A stretch of 64,000 bases of DNA from Rhodococcus sp. W8901 (GTDB lineage: Bacteria > Actinomycetota > Actinomycetes > Mycobacteriales > Mycobacteriaceae): positions 2,542,001 through 2,606,000 of the forward strand of contig NZ_CP054690.1 in NCBI RefSeq assembly GCF_013348805.1. Direction: 5' to 3'. The notes beneath the pieces are model-generated. The model saw nothing but the letters and a program-made list of their open reading frames with translations. It searched no databases and was not told the DNA's origin. The translations under genes and the position numbers were made by a program. Positions 1 through 9,948 of this stretch are shown one piece after another (position 1 is the stretch's first letter; each line of letters starts with the position of its first letter).

Positions 1-24
1 TCCCAGTAAGGAAAAGTAAGCACC

Positions 25-1299
25 GTGAGTAAGTCCAGCACCTTCTCGGCCCCCAAGGGCATTCCCGACTATGTCCCGCCGCAGTCCGCGGAGTTCGTCG
101 CCGTGCGCGACGGGCTGACCCGCGCGGCGAGGTTGGCCGGCTACGGACACATCGAGTTGCCGATCTTCGAGGACACGGGTCTGTTCGCCCGCGGCGTCGG
201 TGAGTCCACCGACGTCGTGTCGAAGGAGATGTACACGTTCGCCGACCGCGGCGATCGTTCGGTGACGCTCCGGCCCGAGGGCACCGCCGGTGTGATGCGC
301 GCCGTGATCGAGCACGGCCTCGACCGCGGCCAACTCCCGGTCAAGCTCAGCTACGCCGGCCCGTTCTTCCGCTACGAGCGCCCCCAGGCGGGCCGCTACC
401 GTCAGCTGCAGCAGGTGGGCGTCGAGGCGATCGGCGTGGACGATCCGGCGCTCGACGCCGAGGTCATCGCGATCGCCGACGCCGGTTTCCGGTCCCTCGG
501 ACTCGACGGTTTCCGGCTCGAGATCACCTCGCTCGGTGACGAGACGTGCCGCCCGCAGTATCGGGAGCGGTTGCAGGAGTTCCTGTTCGCGCTGCCGCTG
601 GACGAAGAAACGCAGGCACGAGCCCGAATCAACCCGCTGCGCGTGCTCGACGACAAGCGCAAGGAGGTCCGCGAGATGACGGCGGACGCCCCGCTCATGC
701 TCGATCACCTCTCGGAGAGTGCGAAGTCGCACTTCGATCAGGTCCTCGCACACCTCGACGCGCTCGGTGTGCCCTACGTCGTGAATCCGCGCATGGTGCG
801 CGGCCTCGACTACTACACCAAGACCACGTTCGAGTTCGTCCACGACGGTCTCGGTGCACAGTCCGGCATCGGCGGCGGTGGTCGCTACGACGGCCTCATG
901 GAGCAGCTCGGCGGTCAGCCGTTGTCCGGTATCGGCTTCGGCCTCGGTGTGGACCGCACCATCCTGGCGCTCGCGGCGGAGGGCAAGTCCGCCGGCAACC
1001 CCGCGCGCTGCGAGGTGTTCGGCGTGCCGATCGGTGACGCGGCGAAGGCGCGGATGGTCACGATCGCGCGGGACCTGCGGGCGGCCGGCATCCGCGTCGA
1101 CATGGTGTACGGCGATCGCGGGATCAAGGGCTCGATGAAGGCGGCGGACCGTTCGGGTGCACGGTTCGCGCTCGTGCTCGGCGACGAGGACCTCGCGGCC
1201 GACACGATCGGCGTCAAGAACCTGGGCACCGGCGAACAGACCTCGGTCCCGTTGGAAGATATTGTCGCGCAGATCGGTTCGATTCTTGCCGACGCCTGA
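25..1299 (+). CDS. hisS: Histidine--tRNA ligase
   Basis: Class II aminoacyl-tRNA synthetase that charges tRNA-His in the cytoplasm. At 424 aa it has the usual bacterial length. Visible signatures are the N-terminal PKGIPDY segment, motif 2 around [14 protein letters not shown] (about residue 115), the histidine-binding [13 protein letters not shown] segment (about 255), the glycine-rich [11 protein letters not shown] loop, motif 3 [10 protein letters not shown] (about 305) and a C-terminal anticodon-binding domain. The start is GTG with an AAGGA Shine-Dalgarno at 8-12. The stop overlaps the possible TTG start of the next gene, suggesting co-transcription. Identification is secure. Confidence 0.97.
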   Translation: MSKSSTFSAPKGIPDYVPPQSAEFVAVRDGLTRAARLAGYGHIELPIFEDTGLFARGVGESTDVVSKEMYTFADRGDRSVTLRPEGTAGVMRAVIEHGLDRGQLPVKLSYAGPFFRYERPQAGRYRQLQQVGVEAIGVDDPALDAEVIAIADAGFRSLGLDGFRLEITSLGDETCRPQYRERLQEFLFALPLDEETQARARINPLRVLDDKRKEVREMTADAPLMLDHLSESAKSHFDQVLAHLDALGVPYVVNPRMVRGLDYYTKTTFEFVHDGLGAQSGIGGGGRYDGLMEQLGGQPLSGIGFGLGVDRTILALAAEGKSAGNPARCEVFGVPIGDAAKARMVTIARDLRAAGIRVDMVYGDRGIKGSMKAADRSGARFALVLGDEDLAADTIGVKNLGTGEQTSVPLEDIVAQIGSILADA

Positions 1300-1927
1300 C
1301 GGCGCGGGTGGGGAGCAGTTCTCCCTCGACCTCATCCCGGCGTCGATGTTGGCGCCCCGCATGCGCCGGATCGCCGTCGTCTCGATCGTGATCGGGATCG
1401 TGGTGGGCGCCGTGGTGGCGTTCTTCGCCGACCCGCTGGTCGCCGTCGCCGTCGGCGCGGTGATCGGCCTGCCGACCGCGCTGTCGGCGCTGCTGGCAAC
1501 CCGGCGCCGAATGTGGTTGGACGGCACCGTGATCCACGCATCGAACGGACTCCGGCACCGTCGGATCGAGGTGGGCAAGGCGGTCAGTGTCGAGTTCGTC
1601 GTCCGGGCCGGGCGGATCAGTCAGGTCGCGGTACGGATCGGGGACGGCCGGGCTGCGCAGACCGTGCCGCTCGCGCTCTACACCGCGGACGGCGGGCGCG
1701 AACTCGAGGTGCTCGGGTTGCGCAAGCTCGCCGACGCCCTCTCCGCGAGCGAACTGGCACCCGCGGCCGCCGCGGCATCGCTGCTCATCGAGCAGTTGCG
1801 AGCGGAGGCCCGGGGTGCCGGTCTGGAGGAGCGCCCGCTGTACCGAGCGGTCGTACTGGTCCGCGATGCGGGCCGGGTCCCGCAGACCGTGCTCACCGAC
1901 CAGGAAGTCGCGACCCTGTCGATCTGA
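1286..1927 (+). CDS. Membrane protein of unknown function downstream of hisS
   Basis: Predicted protein of about 213 aa with two adjacent hydrophobic segments near the N-terminus ([19 protein letters not shown] and [21 protein letters not shown]), followed by a soluble domain of about 130 aa that I do not recognise. It resembles conserved hypothetical membrane proteins often found beside hisS in nocardioform actinobacteria, but this is from memory. The start is uncertain: TTG at 1286 would overlap the hisS stop and allow coupling, while ATG at 1346 or 1361 would give a shorter protein starting just before the first membrane helix. No good Shine-Dalgarno fixes the choice. A role cannot be assigned. 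Confidence 0.7.
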   Translation: MPTPDGAGGEQFSLDLIPASMLAPRMRRIAVVSIVIGIVVGAVVAFFADPLVAVAVGAVIGLPTALSALLATRRRMWLDGTVIHASNGLRHRRIEVGKAVSVEFVVRAGRISQVAVRIGDGRAAQTVPLALYTADGGRELEVLGLRKLADALSASELAPAAAAASLLIEQLRAEARGAGLEERPLYRAVVLVRDAGRVPQTVLTDQEVATLSI

Positions 1928-2013
1928 CGTCCGTGCGCCGAGACGGACTGACCGGGCGGTAACTCCCTGGTTGCGGGTTCGGCCGTTCGCTTCGCTGCGC
2001 CGCCGGACAGGAT

Positions 2014-2019
2014 TATCGT
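2014..2019 (+). promoter_or_regulatory. Candidate -10 element for a leaderless transcript
   Basis: TATCGT fits the actinobacterial TAnnnT -10 and ends 7 nt before the ATG at 2027, so transcription would begin at or next to the start codon. No Shine-Dalgarno sequence is present. Confidence 0.5.
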
Positions 2020-2026
2020 TCGAAGC

Positions 2027-4630
2027 ATGGTCGGACTCTGGCCCGTCCTCGATCGCAAGGCTGTCTTCGAGGACGCAGAGGAACTGCTCCGCAACGGCAC
2101 GTCGTGCGGAGTGGTGCTGGTCGGTACCGCCGGGGTCGGCAAGACCACGATGGCGCGGGAGTTGGTGGGTTCGCTCACCGGTGACGCCCGATGGATCGTC
2201 GGCACCGAGTCCACCCAGTCCATTCCCCTCGGGGCGTTCGCGCCGCACCTGGCCCGCACCACGTCGCGCGACCCCGTCGTCGCGCTGCGCGCGGTGCGCG
2301 ACCTGCTCGCCGAGGACGGCTCGGCTCCCGACGGCTGGGTGGGGATCATCGGGGTGGACGACGCGCACCTGCTCGACGAGTTCTCGGCGGGACTGGTCCA
2401 CCAGTTGGCGGTCGGCCGCGATGCCCGGCTGGTCGTCACCGTCCGCAGCGGTGCTCCCGTGCCGGGGGCGATCGAGGCGCTGTGGAAGGACGGCCTGCTC
2501 ACCCCGTTCGTGGTCCCGCCGTTCACGCGGCAGGAGATGGACGAGGAACTGCACGCGGTTCTCGGCGCTCCGGTCGAGCGGTTCAGCGCGGACGAGATCT
2601 GGGAGGCGTCGGAGGGCAATCCGCTGTTCCTGCGGCACCTCGTGGAGGGCGCGCTCGACGGCGGCACACTCCGCAAATCGGGGGGTGTGTGGCAGTTGCG
2701 GGGTCGCCCCGGGGTGTCCGCGGCCCTCGCGTCGCTGCTCGAGTCGCGCTTCGCGCGGACACCGCGCGACGCCCTCGACGTGGTCGACTACCTCGCCTTC
2801 TGCGAGCCACTCGAGCTCGAGGTACTCAGCGAACTGGTGAGCCGGCGGTCGATCGAAGAGGCCGAGCGGCTGGATCTGGTGCGCATCCGGGACGTGGGAA
2901 ACGCGCACGTCGTGCGCCTGGCACATCCGCTCTTCGGTGAGGTGATCCGCGATCGTGCCGGTGTGCTCGCCGCGCAGCGTATCAAGCGGCGACTCGTCGA
3001 GGTGCTGCGCGCGTCACCCGATCCGGGCGTGGTGACCTCGATGCGCATCGCCGAGCTGGCGATGGAGTCCGGAATGGACCCGGATCCGGATCTGCTGGTG
3101 CGCGGTGCGGAGGACGCGATCGCGATGGCCAGCCTCGATCTCGGTGCGCGCCTCGCGGGTGCCGCCGTCCGGCGCGGAGCCGGCTTCGACGCGTCGTTCG
3201 CGCTGGGTCGGGCCCTGATGTGGCAGGGCCGGGGCGACGAGGCCGAGAAGGTGTTCGCGGCCGTCGACCCGGACGCGTTGAGCGAGTACGACGTCGCCCG
3301 TTGGCTCCTGACCCGCGTCGCGAGCCTGTATCTGGAGGCCGGTCGCCCGCAGGAGGCGGTCGCGCTGTTCGAGCGCGAACGGGGCCGGATCACCGACCCC
3401 ATGCTCGCGGTGTCGGTGGTGGCACTGGACGCGGTCCTGCACCTGTACGACCGTCGGCCCGCGGAGGCGATCGCACTGGCCCGGCAGGTGGGGGCGGCGC
3501 CGGAGGCCCACCCGTGGGCGCGTGCCAGCGCGGTGTTCGCGGGTGTCGCGGCGCTGACCGTGTCGGGCCGCGGCTTCGAGGTGGGCGCGCTGGCCTCGTC
3601 CGCGTGGGAAGCGATCTCGCACGGCGACGGCCTGCTGCGATTCCACATCGGTTACTTCGAGGTCCAGGCACTCACGCTCGTCGGCCGGTTGTCGGCGGCA
3701 CAGCAGACGGCCGCCCGGTACCGCGACCTGGCCGCCGGACAGCCGAACAGCGCCGCCCTGGCCGACGTGGCGTCCGGCGTCGTGGAACTGACGAGCGGCA
3801 GGCTCAACGATGCCGCCGAGCACCTGACGGAGGCCCTCGCGGTGCTCGACCGCGAGACGCGATCGGAATGGATGCTGCTCGCGGCCGTGAGCCTGTGCGA
3901 GGTGCGGGCCGCGCAGGGGAAGCCCGACGACGCCACCGCCGCTCTCGCGATCGCGGAACGCCATTCCGGCCCCGAACTGGCCTTCTTCGACCCGCTCATC
4001 GACATCGCCCGGGCGTGGGTGGCGGGGGCGGCGGGGGAGGTGTCCGCCGCGGTCCATGCGGCGCGCCGCGGTGCGGACCGGGCTGCGCAGTCCGGCCAGT
4101 TCGCGGTGGAGGCGCTCGCGCTCGACGTCGCGACCACGTTCGGCGACTACTCCACCGTCCAGCGGCTCGTCGAGCTCGGGTCGGTCGTGGACGGGCCGTT
4201 CGCGAAGGTGGCGGCCGAGCGAGCACGCGCGCTGGCGAAGGCGGACGGACCCGCACTCGACCGGCTCGCCGCCGAGTTCGAGCGCGTCGGCGCCCTGATC
4301 GCGGCGGCGGACATGTACGCGCAGGCCGCCACCGCGTACTCGCGGTCGAGCGACCGCCGGGGTGAACTGTCGGCGGCGGCGAAGGCGCACTGGTTGTCGT
4401 CGCGGTGTGACGGGGCGACCACGCCCGCCCTGGCGAAGGCGGCCCGCCCGCTGCCGCTGACCGATCGTGAACGGGAGATCGCGGTTCTGGTCGGTCGCGG
4501 ACTGTCGAACAAGGACATCGCCAGCCGACTGGTGCTGTCGGTGCGCACCGTCGAGGGCCACATCTACCGGGCGTGCGAGAAGCTGGCGCTGAGCCACCGC
4601 AGCGACCTCGCCAAGCTCGTCCAGGTGTGA
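2027..4630 (+). CDS. LuxR-family regulator with N-terminal AAA ATPase (LAL type)
   Basis: An 867-aa transcription factor of the large ATP-binding LuxR (LAL) kind. The N-terminal P-loop GTAGVGKTT lies at residues 33-41 and a Walker B-like VDDAH follows. The middle is a long alanine-rich helical region of TPR-like character. The C-terminal 60 residues are a clear LuxR/NarL helix-turn-helix ([20 protein letters not shown], then [16 protein letters not shown]). Such proteins sense an unknown ligand or partner and activate transcription. The target cannot be told from position: the gene stands alone between the hisS pair and mdh. The start ATG lacks a Shine-Dalgarno and sits 7 nt after a TAnnnT hexamer. 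Confidence 0.9.
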   Translation: MVGLWPVLDRKAVFEDAEELLRNGTSCGVVLVGTAGVGKTTMARELVGSLTGDARWIVGTESTQSIPLGAFAPHLARTTSRDPVVALRAVRDLLAEDGSAPDGWVGIIGVDDAHLLDEFSAGLVHQLAVGRDARLVVTVRSGAPVPGAIEALWKDGLLTPFVVPPFTRQEMDEELHAVLGAPVERFSADEIWEASEGNPLFLRHLVEGALDGGTLRKSGGVWQLRGRPGVSAALASLLESRFARTPRDALDVVDYLAFCEPLELEVLSELVSRRSIEEAERLDLVRIRDVGNAHVVRLAHPLFGEVIRDRAGVLAAQRIKRRLVEVLRASPDPGVVTSMRIAELAMESGMDPDPDLLVRGAEDAIAMASLDLGARLAGAAVRRGAGFDASFALGRALMWQGRGDEAEKVFAAVDPDALSEYDVARWLLTRVASLYLEAGRPQEAVALFERERGRITDPMLAVSVVALDAVLHLYDRRPAEAIALARQVGAAPEAHPWARASAVFAGVAALTVSGRGFEVGALASSAWEAISHGDGLLRFHIGYFEVQALTLVGRLSAAQQTAARYRDLAAGQPNSAALADVASGVVELTSGRLNDAAEHLTEALAVLDRETRSEWMLLAAVSLCEVRAAQGKPDDATAALAIAERHSGPELAFFDPLIDIARAWVAGAAGEVSAAVHAARRGADRAAQSGQFAVEALALDVATTFGDYSTVQRLVELGSVVDGPFAKVAAERARALAKADGPALDRLAAEFERVGALIAAADMYAQAATAYSRSSDRRGELSAAAKAHWLSSRCDGATTPALAKAARPLPLTDREREIAVLVGRGLSNKDIASRLVLSVRTVEGHIYRACEKLALSHRSDLAKLVQV

Positions 4631-4736
4631 GCCGTTCCACAATCGTCGATCGACGTGTGGTGTGACCGATCTCCTTCTCCCGCTGCCGGATTCGTGGCTA
4701 CGGTGGGAAGTGTCGATGACGACGCGAGGAGGCGGC

Positions 4737-5741
4737 ATGAGCACTGCACCTGTCGGTAACGCACCAGCCACTGTCACGGTCACCGGGGCCTCCGGGCAGA
4801 TCGCGTACGGTTTGCTCTTCCGGATCGCGGCCGGCGACATGCTCGGTCCCGAGACCCCGATTCGCTTGAGATTGCTGGAGATTCCCGCTGCGGTCAGATC
4901 CGCGGAGGGTGTCGCGATGGAACTCGAGGACGGTGCGTTCCCTCTGCTCGACGGAATCGAGATCACCGACGATCCACTCGTCGGCTTCGACGGGTCCGAC
5001 ATCGCGATGTTGGTCGGGGCGCGTCCCCGCACGAAGGGCATGGAACGCGCGGACCTGCTGTCGGCGAACGGCGCGATCTTCACCGCGCAGGGCCGGGCGA
5101 TCGAGGCCCGCGCATCGGACGACGTCAAGGTACTGGTCGTGGGCAATCCCGCGAACACCAACGCGCTGATCACGATGAACAATGCTCCCCGCGTGCCGCG
5201 AACCCGGTTCTCGGCCCTGACCCGGCTCGACCACAACCGGGCCATCGCGCAACTCGCGCACAAGACCGGTGAGCCGGCCGCCAGCATTCGTCGGATGACC
5301 ATCTGGGGTAACCACTCGGCAACTCAGTACCCGGACCTGTTCCACGCTTTCGTGGGCAACAAGCCCGCGGACGATGCGGTCTCGGATCCTGCCTGGATCG
5401 AGGACGACTTCGTTCCCACCGTGCAGCAGCGGGGGACTGCCATCATCCAGGCCCGTGGGTCGTCGTCGGCGGCGAGCGCCGCGAGCGCGGCGATCGATCA
5501 TGTCCGGGACTGGGTCCGCGGAACCGCCGACGGAGACTGGGTCTCGATGGCGGTGTGCTCGGACGGCTCGTACGGCGTCCCGGAGGGTCTGATCAGCTCG
5601 TTCCCGGTGACTTGCGCGAACGGTGAGTTCACCATCGTCCCGGACCTGGAGATCGACGACTTCTCGCGCGGACGGATCGCCCGGTCCGTCGCGGAACTCG
5701 AGCAGGAACGGGACGCGGTCCGCGCGCTCGGCCTGATCTGA
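4737..5741 (+). CDS. mdh: Malate dehydrogenase
   Basis: NAD-dependent malate dehydrogenase of the citrate cycle (malate to oxaloacetate), 334 aa, of the actinobacterial/cytosolic-type family. The dinucleotide-binding TGASGQIAY loop is at the N-terminus, GNPANTNAL follows at about residue 137, the catalytic Asp lies in [11 protein letters not shown] and the catalytic His in [12 protein letters not shown]. The ATG at 4737 is chosen because GAGGAGG (4726-4732) lies at good distance and the protein then begins a few residues before the Rossmann fold. An in-frame upstream start at 4662 would add a non-conserved leader. It is a single-gene unit converging on the type VII pair. Confidence 0.95.
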   Translation: MSTAPVGNAPATVTVTGASGQIAYGLLFRIAAGDMLGPETPIRLRLLEIPAAVRSAEGVAMELEDGAFPLLDGIEITDDPLVGFDGSDIAMLVGARPRTKGMERADLLSANGAIFTAQGRAIEARASDDVKVLVVGNPANTNALITMNNAPRVPRTRFSALTRLDHNRAIAQLAHKTGEPAASIRRMTIWGNHSATQYPDLFHAFVGNKPADDAVSDPAWIEDDFVPTVQQRGTAIIQARGSSSAASAASAAIDHVRDWVRGTADGDWVSMAVCSDGSYGVPEGLISSFPVTCANGEFTIVPDLEIDDFSRGRIARSVAELEQERDAVRALGLI

Positions 5742-5767
5742 CGACGGGCCGAGCGCACGAACGGCGA

Positions 5768-7129
5768 TCAGCGCGGGTCGAACTCGTCGGCCCCCAGCTC
5801 GCCGGGGTCGACGCCGCCGATGACCGCCGGGGCCACCATCGGCAGGTCGCCGACAACGTCGTTGCTCCGCGCCGCATCGACGAGGTAGCTCGGTGTGCTG
5901 CGATCCACGGTGTCGTCGTAGCCGCTGCGAGCCCCGGAGCCCATTCCGCCGGGCGCGAAGCCGCTGCCCGTTCCCGACGCGGCGGCGCCCAGGGCCGGTG
6001 CGGTCGGATTCGCAGGTCCGGCGGCGGGAGTGCCGGCCGGCACCTGTGCGGCAGCCGGTCCGCGCCCCGCCGAACCGGCGGCCGCAGCGCTGCCGCTTCC
6101 GATGCTTCCGAGGAAGCCGGACGTGGCGGAACCGCCTGAGCCACCGCCACCTCCGACACCGCCGCCGGCGGGGGTTGTCGGCGCTGCGGTCGTGGTGGCC
6201 GCGAAGTCCCCGGCGCCCCCGGTGATGCCCGCGGCCAGGGTGGGCGCCGCGACGGAATCCCCGAACTGTCCGGTGAGCGTCCCGACGAGGGGTTTTCCGA
6301 CCGATTCGAGAAGTGAACTCGCGACCGCGATCGGCGACGGCCCGCCCCCGGGCGTGAGACCGGCTGCGGGAGCGGGCGCCGGCGGAACCGGGATCTCGGC
6401 CCCCAGTGCTGCCATCGCCGACTGGTGCCCGGCGAGTTCGGCGCGGGTTTCGGCGATCACGGTCAACGCGCGCTGGAGATGATCGGCAGCGGCCGCGATG
6501 AGCATGGTCTGTCCCGGCGGGGTGAGAGCCACCGGCCCGGCGGCAACGGCGGTCGCGACGAACGATTCGGCGACGGCAACGAGTTTCGCGTTGCCGCGAG
6601 CCACTGAGCCCGCGGCTTCCTGCGTGACCGTGGCGATCTCGTTTCCGCGTCGGCTGAGCTGCTCACCGGCGAGCTGGGCCTGCTGTCCCTGGGACTGGGC
6701 GGCGAGCGCGGCCCGACCGTCCCACGCCTGATCGAGGGTCTTCAATCCGGACAGCCCCACGGACAGTGCGGTGTCGATGATCGACGACGACTGCTGCAGC
6801 AACGCCGTCGGATCGAAACCGCCGACCGTTCCGGTGCCGAACGCGCCGGCGAGCTCGGAGATCGGTTGCAGCAGTTGATCCAGACCCGGCAGCGGCGGCA
6901 GCGTGGGAAGCGGCGGCGTTGCGGGCAGTGGTGGGAGCGGCGGCAGGGCGCCCGCCGCGATGTCGGTGAACGGTGTGTCCAGCAGCGGCCCGAGCGGCGA
7001 CGCGGCGAGCGCCTCCATCGGGGTGCGGGGGACCGGCATGTCGAGCACCGGTGCGACCGGTGACGCCTGCAACAGATCCAGCACCGTCGGCTGATCGCTC
7101 CCCGATGCCGTCGAATCCGAGGCCGTCAT
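5768..7129 (-). CDS. WxG-containing, Pro/Ala/Gly-rich putative type VII secretion substrate
   Basis: A 453-aa protein of low complexity. Residues 60-82 are a run of Leu-Pro-Pro repeats. Residues about 105-235 look like a long helical hairpin with a WDG (WxG) turn at Trp136-Gly138, the hallmark of WXG100/PPE/EspB-like partners. The last 200 residues are Gly/Ala/Ser/Pro-rich and probably disordered. It overlaps the upstream EspC-like gene by 4 nt (ATGA), the bicistronic layout of PE-PPE and EspC/partner pairs that are co-secreted as heterodimers through ESX systems. No ESX core gene lies in the window, so the pair is orphan. Function beyond likely secretion is unknown. Confidence 0.65.
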   Translation of the reverse strand: MTASDSTASGSDQPTVLDLLQASPVAPVLDMPVPRTPMEALAASPLGPLLDTPFTDIAAGALPPLPPLPATPPLPTLPPLPGLDQLLQPISELAGAFGTGTVGGFDPTALLQQSSSIIDTALSVGLSGLKTLDQAWDGRAALAAQSQGQQAQLAGEQLSRRGNEIATVTQEAAGSVARGNAKLVAVAESFVATAVAAGPVALTPPGQTMLIAAAADHLQRALTVIAETRAELAGHQSAMAALGAEIPVPPAPAPAAGLTPGGGPSPIAVASSLLESVGKPLVGTLTGQFGDSVAAPTLAAGITGGAGDFAATTTAAPTTPAGGGVGGGGGSGGSATSGFLGSIGSGSAAAAGSAGRGPAAAQVPAGTPAAGPANPTAPALGAAASGTGSGFAPGGMGSGARSGYDDTVDRSTPSYLVDAARSNDVVGDLPMVAPAVIGGVDPGELGADEFDPR

Positions 7130-7455
7130 GCGTTCTCCCCCAGAGCATCTCGTGCGGCGCCGAGTGCGGCACCGGTGGACCGGTCCGCGCCGTCGTAGGC
7201 CGCCGCGATGGTGTGCGCGACCGAACTCGTGCCCGCGTACACGTTCGCCAGGGCCGCAACCGATCTCGCGTGCGTCACCTGCGTCGTGGCAAATGTCGCG
7301 AGGAAGTCGGCGCCGATGACACCGAACACCGGCGCCAGTGCCACGACGTTGGCGGCGGCGTCGAACGCGCCGGCCGCTCCGATGTTCGCGGCAGTCTCCG
7401 CCGCTATGTCCCCGTACGCGCGAATCTCGTCCGGCGCAGCCGTGAATCCGTCCAT
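7126..7455 (-). CDS. EspC-like ESX-associated small protein
   Basis: 109-aa alanine-rich protein resembling the EspC/T7SS_ESX_EspC (formerly DUF2580) family. Two long helices are separated at about residue 45 and the C-terminal YDGAD (Tyr87-Asp91) matches the YxxxD/E secretion signal recognised by type VII machinery. There is no Sec signal peptide. A GGGGGG stretch 6-7 nt before the ATG serves as ribosome-binding site, and a TAnnnT hexamer (TACAGT on the minus strand) lies about 30 nt upstream. It is followed with a 4-nt overlap by the WxG partner. Family assignment is by motif and arrangement, not by alignment. Confidence 0.65.
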   Translation of the reverse strand: MDGFTAAPDEIRAYGDIAAETAANIGAAGAFDAAANVVALAPVFGVIGADFLATFATTQVTHARSVAALANVYAGTSSVAHTIAAAYDGADRSTGAALGAARDALGENA

Positions 7456-7550
7456 GTCGACCCCCCAGTCAGTGATTCCGGTGACACTGTAGCGGAGGCG
7501 GTGGGGCGTGCGCGCAGCGTCGGGGCCGGGCTGTGGACAACTCTCGGCAA

Positions 7551-8231
7551 TCAGCTTTCGGGTATTCGGTCGAGGAGGGCCGTTGCCCGTCTCGCGATCT
7601 CGTCCGTCGGACCGGTCCAGCCCAGGGCCCGTAGGGCCGCGTCGGCGACCGCGTCGGGGGTGAGCGGCGACGTGGTGTCGTGCACCGCGGCGTCCGAACG
7701 GGAGCTGATGGTCGCCTCGACGAGCCGGAAAGGCAGTTCGAGGGGGACGGAACCGCAGTCGGGGCCGGCGATCGCGTCGCGGGCGTCGTGCGCGAACGCC
7801 GCGTACCGCGCCATGAGGTCCGCCCGCAGTCCGCGGAACTCGGCGAACCGCTCCGTCGTCACCTCGGGCAGTAGGTACAGGGCGCCCAGATTCCAGCGGG
7901 ACGCGACGAGCTGCCCGGCATCGAAGAGCGCGAGGGCGTACATGCCCACGACGGGATCTTCACAGTCCCGGCGCAGCTGTTCGGCGCACTCCACCGGAGC
8001 CGCGACGGTCCCGAGCAGGAGGGCGGCGAGGATGTCGTCCTTGGTGGCGAAATGGTGGTACATCGACGCCTGCCGGATCCCGACGGCGTCGGCGATCATC
8101 CGCGTGGACGTTCCCGTGAAGCCGCGGGTGGTGAACAGTTCCGCCGCCGCGTCGAGGATCTCCTCGCGTGCGGTCGCGCCGGGCCGTTTGCGCGTCGACA
8201 GTCTCGGCCGGCCGGCACCAGTTGTCGTCAT
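7551..8231 (-). CDS. TetR-family transcriptional regulator
   Basis: 226-aa repressor-type protein. The N-terminal TetR helix-turn-helix is clear (ILDAAAELFTTRGFTGTSTR, then ADAVGIRQASMYHHFATKDD, residues about 25-75). The C-terminal ligand domain is not one I can name. The gene reads away from the type VII pair's promoter side and precedes no obvious target: the next gene upstream on the same strand is the CBS/nucleotidyltransferase protein, whose stop lies 48 nt before this start, so it could be the last gene of that transcript. The ligand is unknown. Confidence 0.9.
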   Translation of the reverse strand: MTTTGAGRPRLSTRKRPGATAREEILDAAAELFTTRGFTGTSTRMIADAVGIRQASMYHHFATKDDILAALLLGTVAAPVECAEQLRRDCEDPVVGMYALALFDAGQLVASRWNLGALYLLPEVTTERFAEFRGLRADLMARYAAFAHDARDAIAGPDCGSVPLELPFRLVEATISSRSDAAVHDTTSPLTPDAVADAALRALGWTGPTDEIARRATALLDRIPES

Positions 8232-8279
8232 GGATCCATCCTTACAGGAAAGCGACGCAGTGCGATTCGCGAAGCGCGG

Positions 8280-9710
8280 TCAGTCGGCGGGTGGGCCCGC
8301 ATACGACAGCCGTCGCTGCACGCCGGCGATCTCGCGGACCGCCTCGGACAAGAGGCTCCGGAACAGCGGAGTGAGCGACCCGGCCGCGATCTCGTCGGTG
8401 ACGGCGTGGCCCTGTTCGAGGATCTCGCACTGGTGTCGGAGCCGGATCTGTTGCACGACCTCGAACGATTCGGACAGTACGCGGGCATCGTCGTCGAGCA
8501 AGAGTCCGGTGCCGGCCGCCGCCCGCAGGCGTCCGGTCGTCGAGCGGTCGCTGACGCCGGCGCAGATCCCGGCCCATCGCGCGATGTTCACGACGGGCAT
8601 CGCCGCATCGGCCTTGAGGTCGATGTTCCCCGTGCGGCGGGTCAGGAGGCGGCGCAGCGGGTGCAGGCGCGCGGGTTCGTCCACGGCCTGGCGCAGCAGC
8701 AGCCTCGTCGCGGCGGGGGCGGTGCGCAGTCGAGTCGCCACCCACTCGGCGAGGTGGGGACGCCCATCTCCCCAGGTCTCCCGGCTGTCCGCGAGCATCG
8801 ACAGCATCACCAGACCGCGATCGGTGAACGGGTCGGCGATCCACCCCTCCACCGCACCGAGCCAGCGCTGGTGCGATCGGGAGAACCGGGTGCGGTCGGC
8901 GGTCGCGCCCTTGGCGTCCGCGCGAAGCCCACACGAGTCCAGGAGATCGTGAACCCGAGCGGCGAGCGCGGTGACGGTGTCGGTCTCGATGTCGGCGCCG
9001 ACGACGACCGCGGTGTCGAGATCGGAGTTCGGTAGCGCCTCGCGCCGAGCGACACTGCCCAGGCTCAGCCAGGTGAGGTCCGGCGCGGCGCGCGCGGCCA
9101 CCAGATCGAGTGCTCGTGCCACGGTCGCGTCGACGATCACCGACAGGATTGCGCTGACGTCGGTCGGTGCCACCCGCGCTCGATGTAGGTCCAGGACCAG
9201 GGCGGGGATCTGCCTTGCGGTGGCGATGAGCTGATCGGTGTCGGCGGTGCGCGCCACGGCGCCGCGCAGCAGGAAGCCGCCGCGCGCTGCGCCGGCGAGG
9301 AGATCGGCGTCCTCGACGATGCCGAGCACCTCGCCCCGTGTCGAGAGCACCGGCATCGTGCGAACCCCGCATTCGAGCATGTCGCGCAGGGCGTCGGCGC
9401 CCAGTCGGTCGGCGGGACACGTGTGTACCGGGCTGGTCATCGCGGCGGTGACGGGCGTGTTCGGGCCGAGGCCCGCGGCGACGACCCGCCGCGTGAGGTC
9501 GCCTTCGGTCACGATGCCGTGGGATCCGTCGGCCAGTGGCACGAGAACGCATCGCCGGCGCGTAGTTGTCATGAGAACGGCGGCGTCGCGGACGGTCGCC
9601 GTCGCCGGACACAACGGTGCGCGTCCCCGCAACAGCTCGCCCACCGGCCGGATCGCCGGGCTGGTCGCCACCGACGGACGCCGGTCCACCTGTTCGTCCA
9701 CGATGTCCAT
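8280..9710 (-). CDS. CBS-domain protein with DUF294 nucleotidyltransferase
   Basis: About 476 aa. A tandem CBS pair occupies roughly residues 20-145 (for example VLVPLADGSHGIVTEGDLTR), expected to bind adenine nucleotides. Then comes a DUF294/GlnD-like nucleotidyltransferase domain with LGSVARREALPNSDLD, whose Gly-Ser and Asp-x-Asp residues are the metal and nucleotide site, and a DUF294 C-terminal domain. Proteins of this build are commonly annotated as signal-transduction nucleotidyltransferases, but the substrate is unknown. The start is unsure: ATG 9710 places the CBS pair near the N-terminus, ATG 9776 adds 22 residues, and ATG 9950 would run into the divergent permease gene. Confidence 0.8.
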   Translation of the reverse strand: MDIVDEQVDRRPSVATSPAIRPVGELLRGRAPLCPATATVRDAAVLMTTTRRRCVLVPLADGSHGIVTEGDLTRRVVAAGLGPNTPVTAAMTSPVHTCPADRLGADALRDMLECGVRTMPVLSTRGEVLGIVEDADLLAGAARGGFLLRGAVARTADTDQLIATARQIPALVLDLHRARVAPTDVSAILSVIVDATVARALDLVAARAAPDLTWLSLGSVARREALPNSDLDTAVVVGADIETDTVTALAARVHDLLDSCGLRADAKGATADRTRFSRSHQRWLGAVEGWIADPFTDRGLVMLSMLADSRETWGDGRPHLAEWVATRLRTAPAATRLLLRQAVDEPARLHPLRRLLTRRTGNIDLKADAAMPVVNIARWAGICAGVSDRSTTGRLRAAAGTGLLLDDDARVLSESFEVVQQIRLRHQCEILEQGHAVTDEIAAGSLTPLFRSLLSEAVREIAGVQRRLSYAGPPAD

Positions 9711-9898
9711 CCTGGCAGTGGTACCCCGCGCCCGGATCGCCGCGCCCGTGACCTGCGCGTGTGAGTGGTTCGTCATCCGCAGGTGACCGATGACACGGGA
9801 CTGCAACCGAAGACGTCCACCTGGACTCACGTTTGCAACGTCGGCGACATCGACCGCGTCATTTGGCTCGGAAAACTGTCGAGTGACAGAAACCGGTA

Positions 9899-9914
9899 CC
9901 CGGGGCGGCCCGGG
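9899..9914 (+). promoter_or_regulatory. Stem-loop in the permease leader
   Basis: CCCGGG, GCGG loop, CCCGGG forms a 6-bp all-GC hairpin 34 nt before the permease ATG, in the 238-nt gap between divergent genes. It has no T-run. The region does not match the guanidine-I, -II or -III riboswitch consensus by eye. It may be a leader structure or chance. Confidence 0.3.
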
Positions 9915-9948
9915 AGAGGTGACGCTTCCGTCCTCTGCAGGAGAGTTC

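Noticed and set aside
9777-9948. Guanidine riboswitch upstream of the permease and DUF1989 genes
   Set aside because: The context calls for one, but the conserved blocks of guanidine-I, and the paired ACGR loops of guanidine-II, are not found. Only a short GC hairpin is present.
9777-9948. GlnR box (GTnAC-N6-GAAAC) in the permease leader
   Set aside because: Fragments such as GTGAC and GAAAC occur at 9883-9893 but with the wrong spacing.
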